From NCBI RefSeq assembly GCF_002878395.1, contig NC_061116.1, positions 127,215,673 through 127,279,672 of the forward strand: 64,000 nt of DNA, written 5' to 3'. The notes below the pieces were generated by a model that searched no databases, was not told where the DNA came from, and saw only the letters and a list, made by a program, of their open reading frames with translations. The translations under genes were made by a program, and so were the position numbers. Source of the DNA: Capsicum annuum. Its lineage: Eukaryota > Streptophyta > Magnoliopsida > Solanales > Solanaceae. Positions 11,086 through 21,479 of this stretch are shown piece by piece; the stretch's first letter is position 1; every line of letters starts with the position of its first letter.

Positions 11086-12545
11086 ATATAAATTTCAAAA
11101 ATGCAAGGAAAGTTTGAGTCTTCGTGGCATTGTATGTTTAAAGTTAGGGTCATTTTGTACACCATTGGTGAAGTCTGAGTATACATATGGGTAGTTTGCC
11201 TGTTTTGAGCCTAAATATGAGACTAAGGCTTTAGTTGTAGCCATAGTTTAGCAAATTGTGCGCAAGGCTAATGGAAAATAAAAAAACCCGTCCGTCTAAA
11301 TTGTGGCTCTATAAATTTTGTGTATGAATAGAAATAAATACTCCCATTTGGTCTCTCATGAGATGGACATTTAATATCCCTTGGCGAATTTTGCATACCA
11401 TGTGTGGTGAGATTGTGTTATTTATCTCTTGTACACTTGTGTTATCTTGAACTTTCCTCGTTAGTCTTTCAAAACTAATTTTGATTATATGTGATTGGAG
11501 AAATGATCTTAGGCCACCTTTGTTATTTTGGAACACACTCTGGCCCAAAAAGCCTACCCATACATAATTATAATCCCTAGTACCCACTTTGAGCCTTTGG
11601 ACCTTTCTTTGGCAAACTCATTACAACCCGTGTTTCATTCTTTTTATCCCTCTTTTGAACCAAACCTACATTGAACTTTGAAATGTAACTTGAGGCTAAA
11701 AGCCTAATTTGGGGGTGGTAAAGGTTTATGGAAGGAACTTTGAGGCCACGAAGTGTTTGTAAAATGTCAAATATGGCTACGTGTGAAAGTAATGGAATAG
11801 AAAAAGAAAGGAACCAATAAAGGAATGAATTGCATGATAATTACTATAAAAAAAAATGAAAGAAATGGTTAAAGAAAGGAAGAAAAAAGTAGTCATGATG
11901 AAAAAGAGAAAACAAAGAAAAATGTGCCTTAGTCAAAAAGGAGGATAAAAAAAAGTGTGATGTAGATGTTCAAGGAAGGGTGTACCCATGTTATTCCCAA
12001 ATGATATCATACCCTAACCTGAACCTACATTACAAGCTTAGAAGGTCCTTTGATATTTCCATCCATGTACTTTCTTCGTCGTAGTGATTGAAAATAGGGA
12101 AAGCCTATGGTATGACACTTGTTGCATTGAGATTTCTTTTGTGAGGGGGAGAGTTTTTACAATTAAAATTCCTTGTTGCAAATTTGGTAGGTTGGTGTGT
12201 GAAATATTTTTTCTTGTGAGGTTGGCATATGAAATGAGTTGAGGTGTGTGATTTTGTCACCTTCCAAACAATGAGGCAAAAGGAGTATAGCATAGTTATC
12301 ATCAAAAGGAAGCCACCTCTAGAGTATTGGTTGTTGTTGCTTGGTTTCTCATTAAAATCATATGTATCCTTGAATGTTGCATCTTATTATAAAGAGTGTA
12401 GTGAAATTAGCTTAGCCCTTATGCAATGAGCTACTTGTGGTTGCAACTAAAGTTGAAGTCATTGTGAGCTTTAAGATATAGAGTTGGGCATAGAGAATTA
12501 TTGTGTCTACTAAGAGGTAGTGTTTCTTATGGGATAACAAATGCT
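11086..12545 (+). other. 3' internal region of element 1, non-coding
   Basis: This continues element 1 after the Tekay A insertion. No convincing reading frame was found. Two things stand out: an internal G-rich tract at 11705-11720 (TAATTTGGGGGTGGTA) that resembles the true polypurine tract at 12551-12563, and a purine-rich stretch at 11790-11955. The layout resembles the region between the last ORF and the 3' LTR in Athila/Tat elements; it has a counterpart in element 4 (50193-51690). Confidence 0.5.
11790..11955 (+). repeat. Purine-rich low-complexity tract
   Basis: About 165 bases made almost entirely of A and G, with GAAA, AAAGG and GAAGAAAA words. Element 4 has a pyrimidine-rich stretch (its reverse complement is purine-rich) at a broadly similar place near its 3' end, about 50787-50895. 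Confidence 0.6.
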
Positions 12546-12568
12546 TTTAAGTTAGGGGTGGTGATGAG
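12546..12568 (+). promoter_or_regulatory. Polypurine tract of element 1
   Basis: TTTTAAGTTAGGGGTGGTGA precedes the LTR start TGATGATTTTACC at 12569. The 'AAGTTNGGGGGTG' form is typical of Athila/Tat-type elements. Confidence 0.65.
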
Positions 12569-14077
12569 TGATGATTTTACCACTTATTCTCAAAAAAATT
12601 TATGCACATTACCTTGTTTTGAATAAATAAATGGGACTTAGTGGTGATATAATTCTCTAATATCCACTCTTTATAGGAATAGAGTTGAAGAGATCAAAAG
12701 ATGTGGATTGGAGCTGAAAATGATCAAAAGAAAGCATGAAAAGTGATGCTGAAGACATGGAGTAGAAAGGCCTCAGGTACCGCAGCGGCAGTCTACTGAC
12801 TGCGATCGTAGTAGTCAAGCAAAAGTCATTCAACTACGATCATGGAAGTTACCCACAGTCGCATAACCACAGTCACAGCCAAACCCACGTGATCGAAGTT
12901 TAGCAAAAAAAATCAGCCCAAGGGAAAACCTAGAATTGCATGTGACTGATCCCAATTTTGACAAAAAGATTCAAATCCTAGCATCATGAATAATATTCTA
13001 TCTTCCCAATTTTTAGGTTTATCTCTTGAATTCATAGCCTCCATTTTTTGGAGAAGAAAATATTGTATAATTTTTGGGTGAAGAATTCATTGGAGACTTT
13101 CTAAGTGGAAGATTAGCTCAGTTCCATTGTTGATTAGTGGGAGTGCCGTGTTTGAAGTAACATTCACTTAAGATTTAATAAATCACTTCAATGGAGATAA
13201 TAGGTATATCTGTGCTTATTTATTTTATATTTAGCTAGATCTCTCTCTTGGGGTTATGTGTGAATAGGGATTAGAGAGTGTGTGGGTTGTTATTGATTAG
13301 CTTCTATGTAGTAGTTCATGTTTATGGGTTTTGTCATCGTTATGCTAACTATGTTGGGGTTTGATGGGTGAAATCCCCAAATACCCATATGGGTATGACA
13401 AGTGAAAGATCTATGCTCTAGAAAACCCAAATCCATCTTCAAAAGAAGGGTTTTGGGTGAAGTTTAGGAATCCATATCATCCTTGAAAGAGGGATGTCGA
13501 GACCAAAGCAATGATAGACAATTGTGAGTGTAGTTTGCTAAAGTTTCACTATCTTAGACATAAGGATGAATGTAAGGTTGACTATTCATGGGTATCATCC
13601 TAGAAGTAGGGATGCCTAGATTGAGGTTGTGGTTACCAAATATTAAACACCTATTAGGTATTCGAAAGAATCAATTGGTGAAAGATTAGTGTTATGTTGA
13701 AAGACTAGCATCAAAATATATAACTAAACCTACCCATATTTGGCTTACTAAATTGATGTTGATTGCTAACACCCACATATCACTCCCTTAGTAGTGCATA
13801 ATCCCAAGATCCGTGCATACCTATTAAAACTCTAATTATTCGTAGCCCCAAATATATACTAGAAAACCCCAAAAGGAAACATTAGTGTAGATACATATCT
13901 CCCCATTTTTATCTTCTTGTAACATTGGTTTGGATTTAAGTCATATCTATTATTTTGAAGTAATTTGATTACCATTCACAATTTTCCTCATTGATTTGTC
14001 CCCGACTTTAAAGTTGTGTAAATATATTGACAACGACCGCCTTACACTTAAATTGACGTGTAAGTTGAGCGTTATCA
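12569..14077 (+). repeat. 3' LTR of element 1 (Athila/Tat-type)
   Basis: 1,509 bp, from TGATGATTTTACC to GAGCGTTATCA. The last 40 bases (CTTACACTTAAATTGACGTG, then TAAGTTGAGCG) have the same form as the inner LTR ends of elements 2 and 3 (GTGTAATTTGGGCGTTGATCA and GTGTAATTGAGCA). No primer site follows, so this is a 3' LTR. It abuts the interior of the T32 ORF of element 2, so element 1 inserted into element 2. A cluster of CpG words (ACCGCAGCGG, ACTGCGATCGT) lies at 12774-12895. No matching TSD can be seen because the left end is outside the window. Confidence 0.6.
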
Positions 14078-15530
14078 GGACTCTTCAAAAGTTCTGAACA
14101 TGTCGGATCCTCCATTGTCCTAGTTTATGTCATGGTCATAACCTGTACTCTCTCATCAACGCCTGACATCTCTGTTGCATCGGCCTTATCATATAACTAT
14201 TGAACCAGGCATGGGAATGGCAGAGTCGTTGACCTACCAAAATCTCTATCATAAAGATCCCGTTGAATGATAACAACTAAATAAATGTCATATCTAGCCA
14301 TCATGCTAGCAATCAACGCTGCTCTATCCCAAGTCAATATATTTTCCACAGTAGTCGGACATAGTCTATATCGAACTAGTAGCCACCAAATTTAACAACA
14401 AAAGTAAATGTTTCCTTCTTTATCATACTCTACCCTTTGATCTAATTGGGTATCATCACCCAAAGGTGAAATGTAGCTAGTTGGACATAGTCTAAACTCT
14501 CTTACTCCTATGGTGACATCACACATAATGTGTCTATCATGAGAAATTTTTAATCTATAATTACACTTAGTTATGGAAGCTAGAGCAATATAATCTGGCC
14601 TAAAGAGAGCTCAGTGGGTGTCCTCTACATAAATATCTACCATAACCCATCTAATACAAGTTTGCTCCAGGTGGGGCTGCTCAGTATACCTCGAAAGACC
14701 TCTACTCTTCAGCGTCGTCAAGAATACTGTTAAAAGGTATGATGCATAGAACTCTCGCACCGAATTTGGGATGTTAAAACCTAGGGGTAAAGTCATCCAC
14801 CCCAACTGATATCTATCAAATGCAACCCATAACAATAGTGCACTGGCCAATCTAGACAAATCAATATATCTTACCTTATAGATAGTACTTATAGGTTGGT
14901 CGGACTTGATAATATGGTTGTCCTACTCAAAAATAGTCTGAAGTCCCTCCATGCACCATCTCGGGTTCACCTCATTCAAAGGCTCCTCCAAGACATGTGT
15001 GAGTTTGGACACCTGATCCTGTTGAGCTAGTTCATCTAAATATGGAGTTGGTACAAAGTGTGTTATTTCATTTGTACCCTCCTTAGATCGGGTACTGTTG
15101 ATGCTTGCTCCTCATCTACTGCATCAGACTCATCTTAGTACCCCTTCTCAGATTAGGAGTCCTATGTAAATATTGAGGTATGTGACTCTGCCTCCTCATC
15201 ATCATCAACACTATCATCACCCTCACCCTCCTCATCATTATTATCTTGTCGCTGTAGAGAGTATGGTGGTGATCTAGGTCCATCTTTATCCTTGGCCTGG
15301 CCATAGCCTAAATGTACTCGTTCTAGGTCCTAAGTTTAGTAAAATAATATCATTTTCCCCACTGTAAATCATCTACAAGCTTTAAGACGTCTATGGCCCT
15401 TAGTCACTCAGCGTGGTGCTATGGTCGGGGCTAATATAAGTTGTACAATCGAGTACTCCTCCATTGAGCCACTAGGCTCAAGGGACTTGTCTCATCTTCT
15501 ATCTAGCGTGGCTTTCTTCTTTGGTTCCAT
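14078..15530 (-). pseudogene. T32 ORF of element 2 (PF20167-like, broken, 3' end cut)
   Basis: ATG at 15530 on the - strand opens MEPKKKATLDRR followed by a stop. A parallel ATG at 63902 in element 4 opens MAPKSAKKKVDTSR and both copies continue into ...EPSGSMEEY / KPSSSVEEY, which supports this start. After an acidic, D/E-rich segment (15116-15304), the best-preserved part is 14859-14611, with FDRYQLGWMTLPLGFNIP and SVREFYASYLLTVF, the same conserved FYAS block as in element 1. The remaining domain is scattered over frames, and a match to element 4 continues to about 14150. Function is unknown. It is not expressed as an intact protein. Confidence 0.6.
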
Positions 15531-16640
15531 ATGTATCAAAAAAACCAATTGTTAGCCCCCAACGGATAATGAGAGATTGCAAAATTCAAAGAAAACTCAA
15601 AATTTGACAACTTCAAATATTCCTTCAATTTTCACATCCCTAGAACTTGAACTCAGCCCCAATAAGTCCAATGTGCACACAAATATCTTGAATGATCTTT
15701 TTCAATATAAACTTGATATGTAAACTTTTGGTGTTTCTCTACTTTTTAAGTTCAACATCCGTTTAAGACAACTTTAGGTTTAATTCAAGAACAATTCCCT
15801 ACATTAAGATTTGTAGTCTATTTAAAGGCTCTCATCCACAAGTTAGTTGGTTACTATAATTTAGAATAGAACTCAACATACCAACTTATGTATTTTGAAT
15901 TTTACACAAGACATTACTAGTGAGAGCCAAGAACATTACCTTTTATGTGAGAAACCGGAAGTGAACTAGGAAGAAGTGAAGTAAACCCAAAGCTTGAACA
16001 AGTATTTTATACTTTTGGACAAGTTGGTACCTCATACAAGTATCAATTTAACCTAACTTATGTGTGGGGAAGTGGGATAGTTTGGAGTAGAGAGAAAAAT
16101 TGAGATTTTTTTTGAAAAAGAGGAATTTTGAGGATTTGATGTGTTAAACATAAGTTAAAAACTGCTTCAATAGCATGAGGGGCTAGTTTAGGGTTTTTTT
16201 AAGTGTTGGTGGGGCCAAAATTTTAAACAAAAATTGGGCCCACAAAATGCGCACTTATGGCTACTACATACGGGCTATATATAGTACATATGTTCCATAT
16301 GTGACAACCGTATGTGGGTCCCAATTTAATATAATTTTCCTTCTCTATAGACTTTGTGTCTTGACATTTACTTTGGTACTTACAAGGTTGTAAGTTGTAT
16401 GTACGGAGCTGTAAGTAAGTTCGTTGGTTAAAGTCCAGAAATTAGCTAAAAAATCCTCAAAATTTCATACTTTCCATTAATGTGCAACTTACCTGGCCCA
16501 TATGGGACTTATGACCTTGTTGAATTGGTCATGCGATCCCCTTACCTAGTTGGTTATAAATTGAATGACTTTTAGTATTTTCCAAGCATGTCCTTGTCCT
16601 ATTTTACCTACAAAAAAGAAAAGTAAATATGAACACTAAA
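15531..16640 (-). other. Leader/promoter-like region upstream of the T32 ORF in element 2
   Basis: No reading frame. At 16265-16316 lies a group of degenerate palindromic words (ACATACGGG, AGTACATATG, CCATATGTG, CCGTATGTGGG), the same word family as in the LTR of this element at 20401-20568. The 70 bases next to the ATG match the corresponding bases of element 4 (63903-63975), including a GAGGGATTGCAAA / GAGAGATTGCAAA block. Confidence 0.5.
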
Positions 16641-16649
16641 ATAGTGTAT

Positions 16650-16775
16650 TTCTTCTCACCCAGTGCTTAATTTAGCATCGCGACACGGTGTGTCTATATT
16701 GGTTACTCAAACTTTACCAACAAGACCGTGGGTTTTCTCCCATGAAGTGCTTGATTTAACACTGCAGTACAATGT
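16650..16775 (-). repeat. Two-copy post-pol motif (GTTAAAT..AGCACTT..GGGAGA)
   Basis: On the - strand CAGTGTTAAATCAAGCACTT..TGGGAGA is followed about 85 bases later by GCGATGCTAAATTAAGCACTGGGTGAGA. I recognise this motif as typical of the sequence just after the pol stop codon in Athila-type elements ('..GTTAAA..AGCGCTT..GGGAGGCAACCC'). Its position close behind the protease implies that the whole pol segment is missing here. Confidence 0.55.
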
Positions 16776-16799
16776 TGCTACCATGACTACTTAGAATTC

Positions 16800-19255
16800 A
16801 TCAAGGTACCCAAAGGAATACCATCCAAGGTCAACAATATAATTACCAACACAACCTTTATATCGGTAGGATGCTTCATGGTTCTTCAGACATTGAAAGT
16901 AACTTCTTTATTGTTGCCTCTGAACCTAAGCTCTCCTTTTCCATATTGACCATTGCTCTACCCGTGGCCATGAATGGTCATCCCAAAATAATGGGCATCT
17001 CAAAGTAAATCTCACAATCAAGAATGAAAAAATCAACTGGAAAGATGAGGTTGTCAACTTTTTTCCAATACATTAAAAAGAAAATGCCTACGGGTTTTTT
17101 CATAGTGCGTTCTGTCATCAACAAACGCATATTAGTCATCGTTAGAGGGCTCAAGCCTTATTTCTTGAATATAACCAGTGGCATAAAATTCTTATTGGTC
17201 CCTAAGTCACATAAGGCTCTCGCAAATATGGATCTCCCAATAGTTCATGGGATAATGAATGCTCCAGGATCACCCTTTTATTGAGCCAAAGACTTGGAAG
17301 TGAATGCATTTCAATGGTGAACTCCTCTAACATCCTCAAAACTAGTTGCCCTTTTTTTTGTCACCAACTCTTTCATAAACCTGGAATACCCAGGAATCTA
17401 CTCCAATGACTTAAGAAGAAGGATATTAAAGCTCAGATCTTTTAGCATCTCAATAAATAACTTGAATTCTCTTTATCTTTCTTCTTTTTTCATGTTTGAG
17501 GAAAAGGTGAGGGCGGTCGTGGAATTTGTCTAACTGTAGTATCATTGACCCTGCCCACACCTGTATCCTCAGCTATACTGGCATCAACACTTGTTAGATT
17601 GTCATCTTCCACGATAGGCATCTCATCTAACACAAGACTATCAGTTTTTAGCACCTCATCAACAAGTAACGATGGATTAATAGTAGATAAAACACTTCGA
17701 GTATGATAGTAATACAGTGACCATTATTCTTTGTATTTTGGACTATATTACTCAGAAGGGTACCTAGTTGTCTTTGATTAAACGTAGTCAACATCTGCTC
17801 GAACTGGTGCTCTAACTACTTGATAGTAGTTGCATGAGACTCAACCTTTTGGGTCAAGCCTAAAATATCAGCCCCTTAAGGCTACCCTTCTGACTCTTTT
17901 TCCCCTTAACTAGTTTGGCCAGCATTGCCTCCATTCTAGAATTTGTGTTACGACTGTCTGGCGTAATATACTAGTCTCCCTTCTCCTTGTAGTCATCTTT
18001 TCATCTCCAGTAACCATTTCTCTCCTAACTATGATCTTTGTATACATCACCGTAATAGTTTTGTCCTTGGTTTTATTTCTCTCAGTCTCAAAAACCTGCC
18101 AACTCATAATCTAGATACATAGTCTCCTCTTCTAAGTCTGAATCATAAACTTTGGAGGTTGAACCCTTCACACCTACTCCATTCATCTTTTTGGAACTCA
18201 CTATTGCAAACTGCTTAGTAAATAGCTCAATTTTGATCCTCATCTATTCAATCTCTTATGCTACAGACTCATCAACTGCTCTTTGGTTGGAAGTCTGATA
18301 ACATAAGTACAAATACCCCTCTCAACTTCTCGAGTATTCCACCCATTAGCAAAAGAAATCTATCATAGGACCTCAGTAGCTACTTCCCAGCATAGTTTCA
18401 TCAATGCACCTCCAGTGATGGTTCTTCCATGGCTCTGAAAGTGATGATCAGGGCTCTATTGAATATCTCTAATAAGTGTTTCCCTGAAATCTGATGATTG
18501 GGTACCATGGTAAACTTCTTCTTAAACCTGAACCAAGCCTCATATATCGACTTAGAATAAAGCTGTCTAAAATTATATATCTAACCTTTAAGCTTCAACA
18601 TCCTGGCCGGAGGAAAGAAATGATTAAAGAATTTCTTATTCAACTTATTCGATATGGTGATAGATTCTATTGGAATTTCCCCCAAACATAAAGAAGCTTG
18701 TCCAGTCAGTGAGAAGGGGAATAACCTCAATCTAAGTGTCTCCCAGTCTACTCCCGAGATGGTATACGAAGTGCAAATCCCCAGAAAGGTTTCAAGGTTT
18801 ATATTAGCATCATCTGTATCCACACCCAAAAGTACACCTTTCAAATTAAAGAGCTGGATCATGACACTTGTTATATCGTATTTCACATTAGGGGGCAGTG
18901 CAAGAAGAATAATAGCCTATGTTTCTGCAAGCTTAACGTATCACATGTCTTTCTCATCATAATATGGTTAGAAATACTGGAATATTGGGATAACTTGATC
19001 CTGGGCTCTATGAACTCAATCTCAATTTCTGCCAAGTACTGCTCGACAATCAACTACCAGCCTTGGCCTGGCTAGCTCTGCCTGTTGAGCCAATTGGGCT
19101 TCCTCAACCCCTCTTCTCTTATTAGATGCCTCTGCTAACATCTCCATTATCTATCTATCTATAATATTTTGTGGATCACCTAGAGCAAGAGGAGGTACAA
19201 AATTTGAACTATCCCGAACCCTTTCTAGGTTTCCTGCATGTACTGGGTCTGCCAT
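16800..19255 (-). pseudogene. Gag-protease of an Athila/Tat-type Ty3/gypsy element (broken)
   Basis: ATG at 19255 (MADPVHAGNLERVRDSSNFV). The Gag core at 18886-18581 is open and diagnostic: ANINLETFLGICTSY, LRLRLFPFSLTGQAS and KLNKKFFNHFFPPARM correspond to the retrotransposon gag (PF03732) blocks 'FLE.CDTFK..GV', 'RLRLFPFSL' and 'FL.KFFPP'. The aspartic protease is at about 17270-16840: GDPGAFIIP, then ALCDLGTNKNFMPL (catalytic D-L-G triplet kept where family members have DLGA), then PIILGWPFMATGRAMVN and EVTFNV. Between the two the frame is shot through with stops, and the zinc knuckle is not recognisable. Gag would form the particle and protease would process it. The fused gag-pro layout and primer site fit Athila or Tat. 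Confidence 0.75.
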
Positions 19256-19417
19256 CATAAAATTAGATTTTAACAGTCTCTCTATGTTAAGATTCAGCAG
19301 AATTAAGTGATTTCCTTAACTCATGGTATTAGGCATACACTGGTGTATACCCCACTAAGTACAAAAAAGTAAAGGCCCATAAACTCTAAAAAACTTTCAA
19401 TCAACACAACACCGATG

Positions 19418-19435
19418 TCCTTTGCAATGGTGCCA
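19418..19435 (-). promoter_or_regulatory. Primer-binding site of element 2 (TGGCACCATTGCAAAGGA)
   Basis: On the - strand the LTR end GTTGATCA is followed within seven bases by TGGCACCATTGCAAAGGA. Athila-type elements use TGGCGCCGTTGCCGGGGA-like sites (tRNA-Asp type); the match is partial and consistent with C-to-T decay. Confidence 0.7.
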
Positions 19436-19441
19436 AAATTT

Positions 19442-20807
19442 TGATCAACGCCCAAATTACACCTCCAGTTGAGTATAAAATGATCATTGTCAAGTACACT
19501 AACCCAAATAGGTTGAGTTCAAACCCATATGGAAGACTTAGATGTATATCTCTGGTTTGCTAAAATTAACGGGTTGAACAGAAAGCAAATGGGGGTTTGT
19601 GGTAACAGTATCAAACAAGTAATGGTATGTAACTTTGGTTATAAATAGCCAGAGACAAACGCTAGAGCTATGTTCCCTATGGCTTCTCGAATTTGTAAGT
19701 TTATCTTGCTTTGCTGAACCAACCCAGTACTTTGCATTCAGAATCAAATAATTTATATACCATCACCTATCTTGTGGACTCAATGATAGATTTCATCCTT
19801 TACTTTTTGAGCCTCAGGATGTCACACTACTAATCGTTACCCTTGATTCCAGTTAACTATTACCTTTTGAGTCTCAAGTTATTAAATAATAGTTAACCAT
19901 ATTAAATAGATAATACTAGTTAGCCTATATCAACAGTTAAAATTCAAATTGCTAGTGGAATTATCTTTTTGGAGTCACTACTCCTCTTGTGGAGAAAGTA
20001 GAAATAATACAGTGCATGCACAAGTATTGGTTTGAAACAACTTCACACTTCCCCTACTTTATCGATATTCTATAGGTATCCCATAACCCTAGCTAAGGTT
20101 TTTAGCTGCTCATGCTTGTGAAATGATTAATAGGATTCTTGATGAAAGTCATTAAACAATATCACAAGAATAATTGAATAAAACTCTAAAGTCTGAAAGG
20201 GAATTATCAACAAAAATTAATGTAAGAGTAATCCCAAGATCAAATTCGAATCATGGAATCAAAATATAAATTGTAAGTGTTAAGAGTGCGTAACCTCATT
20301 ACAAAATGTCAAAAATGTATATATAGTACATAAGGAAACCCAAAAAATTAAATCCCAAATGAAAAAGGAAATTTGAGGTTGATGGCCACTTAATTAGGAC
20401 ACATACGGACCGTATGTACCAGATACGGACCATATGTGGTCATGGGTAAGTACCAGAACTCAAGTACAGTTCCTGCAGCTCTCTGGACTTTTAATCTATG
20501 CACTATCGTATGTCATACATGGACTGTATGTACCACATATGGACTGTATGTGGATATAAGATAGTGCAGGGTCTTCTTTCTTAGCTTCTAAGCCTTTGCA
20601 CTTCAATTTTTGATACATAGTTCGATCAACTATGCCCGATAAGTGGCACATGCGCCTAAAACAGCCTTAGTAAGTAGCCAAAAACTTCAATTTTCATCTT
20701 TTTCTTTAGTTTACCATTCAAAACCTAATTTCTATAAACATATTCAAAACACATCATATCTAACCTGATTGTAAGCGTGGAAAATGCTATATTTCAATAG
20801 CACATCA
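19442..20807 (-). repeat. 5' LTR of element 2
   Basis: 1,366 bp, on the - strand from TGATGTGCTATTGAAATATAGC (at 20807, shown as two parts of 20 bases or fewer: TGATGTGCTATTGAAATA, TAGC) to GGGCGTTGATCA (at 19442). Its first 260 bases align with the truncated LTR of element 4 (50192-49931): both share the TGATGTGCTAT start, TTAGATATGATGTGTTTT and GTTTTTGGCTACTTA. Right flank is GGTTT (20808-20812); its TSD partner would lie left of the window. Confidence 0.75.
20401..20568. repeat. Palindromic-word array in the element 2 LTR
   Basis: ACATACGGACCGTATGT (20401-20417) is a palindrome apart from its central base. It is followed by ATACGGACCATATGTGG and, about 90 bases on, by two more degenerate copies (ACATGGACTGTATGTACC, ACATATGGACTGTATGTGG). 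The last pair sits between the inverted arms TGCACTATC (20499-20507) and GATAGTGCA (20560-20568), giving a possible hairpin of about 70 bases. It could be a protein-binding cluster or an RNA structure; the sequence alone does not decide. Confidence 0.65.
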
Positions 20808-21479
20808 GGTTTCACTATGATTAAGGGTAAACAATATTATTTATTTTTTTATAGGTATCAAAAAATGAATAAAGAGATGAAGAAAGCAATAAGACCTTGA
20901 CCTTACTTAATTTTTTCTTCTTGCTTTCACAAGTTTTGAAAATCAATCTTCATATTATGTAAAACTTAACCAATCATTTGGATTTAATATTTTACTTTTG
21001 GATTAGGTTACTAGCTTATTTCATATTATGGATTATAATTATTAATGGAAAATTAATTCTGTGTTGTGTATTATAATTTATTATATATGTAAATACTAAT
21101 TTACAATAGTGGTCACTATTTATTTTAAAGCATTGTAATATGTATTTAACAAAAATTCATTGCAAAAGACCAATAACAGTTGCAACTGAGATAAGAATAG
21201 GTAGCCAAAAAATATTGTAACATAGTCTATCGAAACAATATACTATCTCAATAGACTCTATTGCAATGGTTATGAGCCTTACCAATTAATTTAAGCAATT
21301 ATCGCAACAAAAAAAATAATTATTGTTATAGATGTATTTATGGTGACAATTTCATCCAACCATCACACAAATGATTAACATACATCTATGCCTATGCTCG
21401 TGGATGGGACGCTTGGAAAATCATTGCAGTAGAGCATGCCAATGATTTAGATAATTATGGCAACTATTTTTGTTGTATC
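20808..21479. other. AT-rich stretch without genes
   Basis: No reading frame or known element was recognised. It includes imperfect 'attgcaatgg' / 'atcgcaaca' words at 21160-21310. In the nesting scheme it is 3' internal sequence of element 3 (- strand), cut by the insertion of element 2. Confidence 0.3.

Larger units (their letters stand above)
14078..20807 (-). mobile_element. Element 2: pol-less Athila/Tat-type element carrying a T32 ORF
   Basis: Read on the - strand: 5' LTR 20807-19442, primer site 19435-19418, gag-protease 19255-16800, a post-pol repeat motif (16775-16650), about 1.1 kb of leader sequence, then a T32 ORF from 15530. Its 3' end is cut at 14078 by element 1. No RT, RNase H or integrase match lies between protease and the post-pol motif, so it appears non-autonomous. 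The LTR family is the one whose 3' LTR closes element 4 (50192). Confidence 0.65.

Noticed and set aside
11309..11587. A 92-codon open frame on the - strand
   Set aside because: It lies in the non-coding 3' region of element 1, on the opposite strand, with no family resemblance.
17024..17284. An 86-codon open frame on the + strand
   Set aside because: It is antisense to the well-supported protease of element 2.
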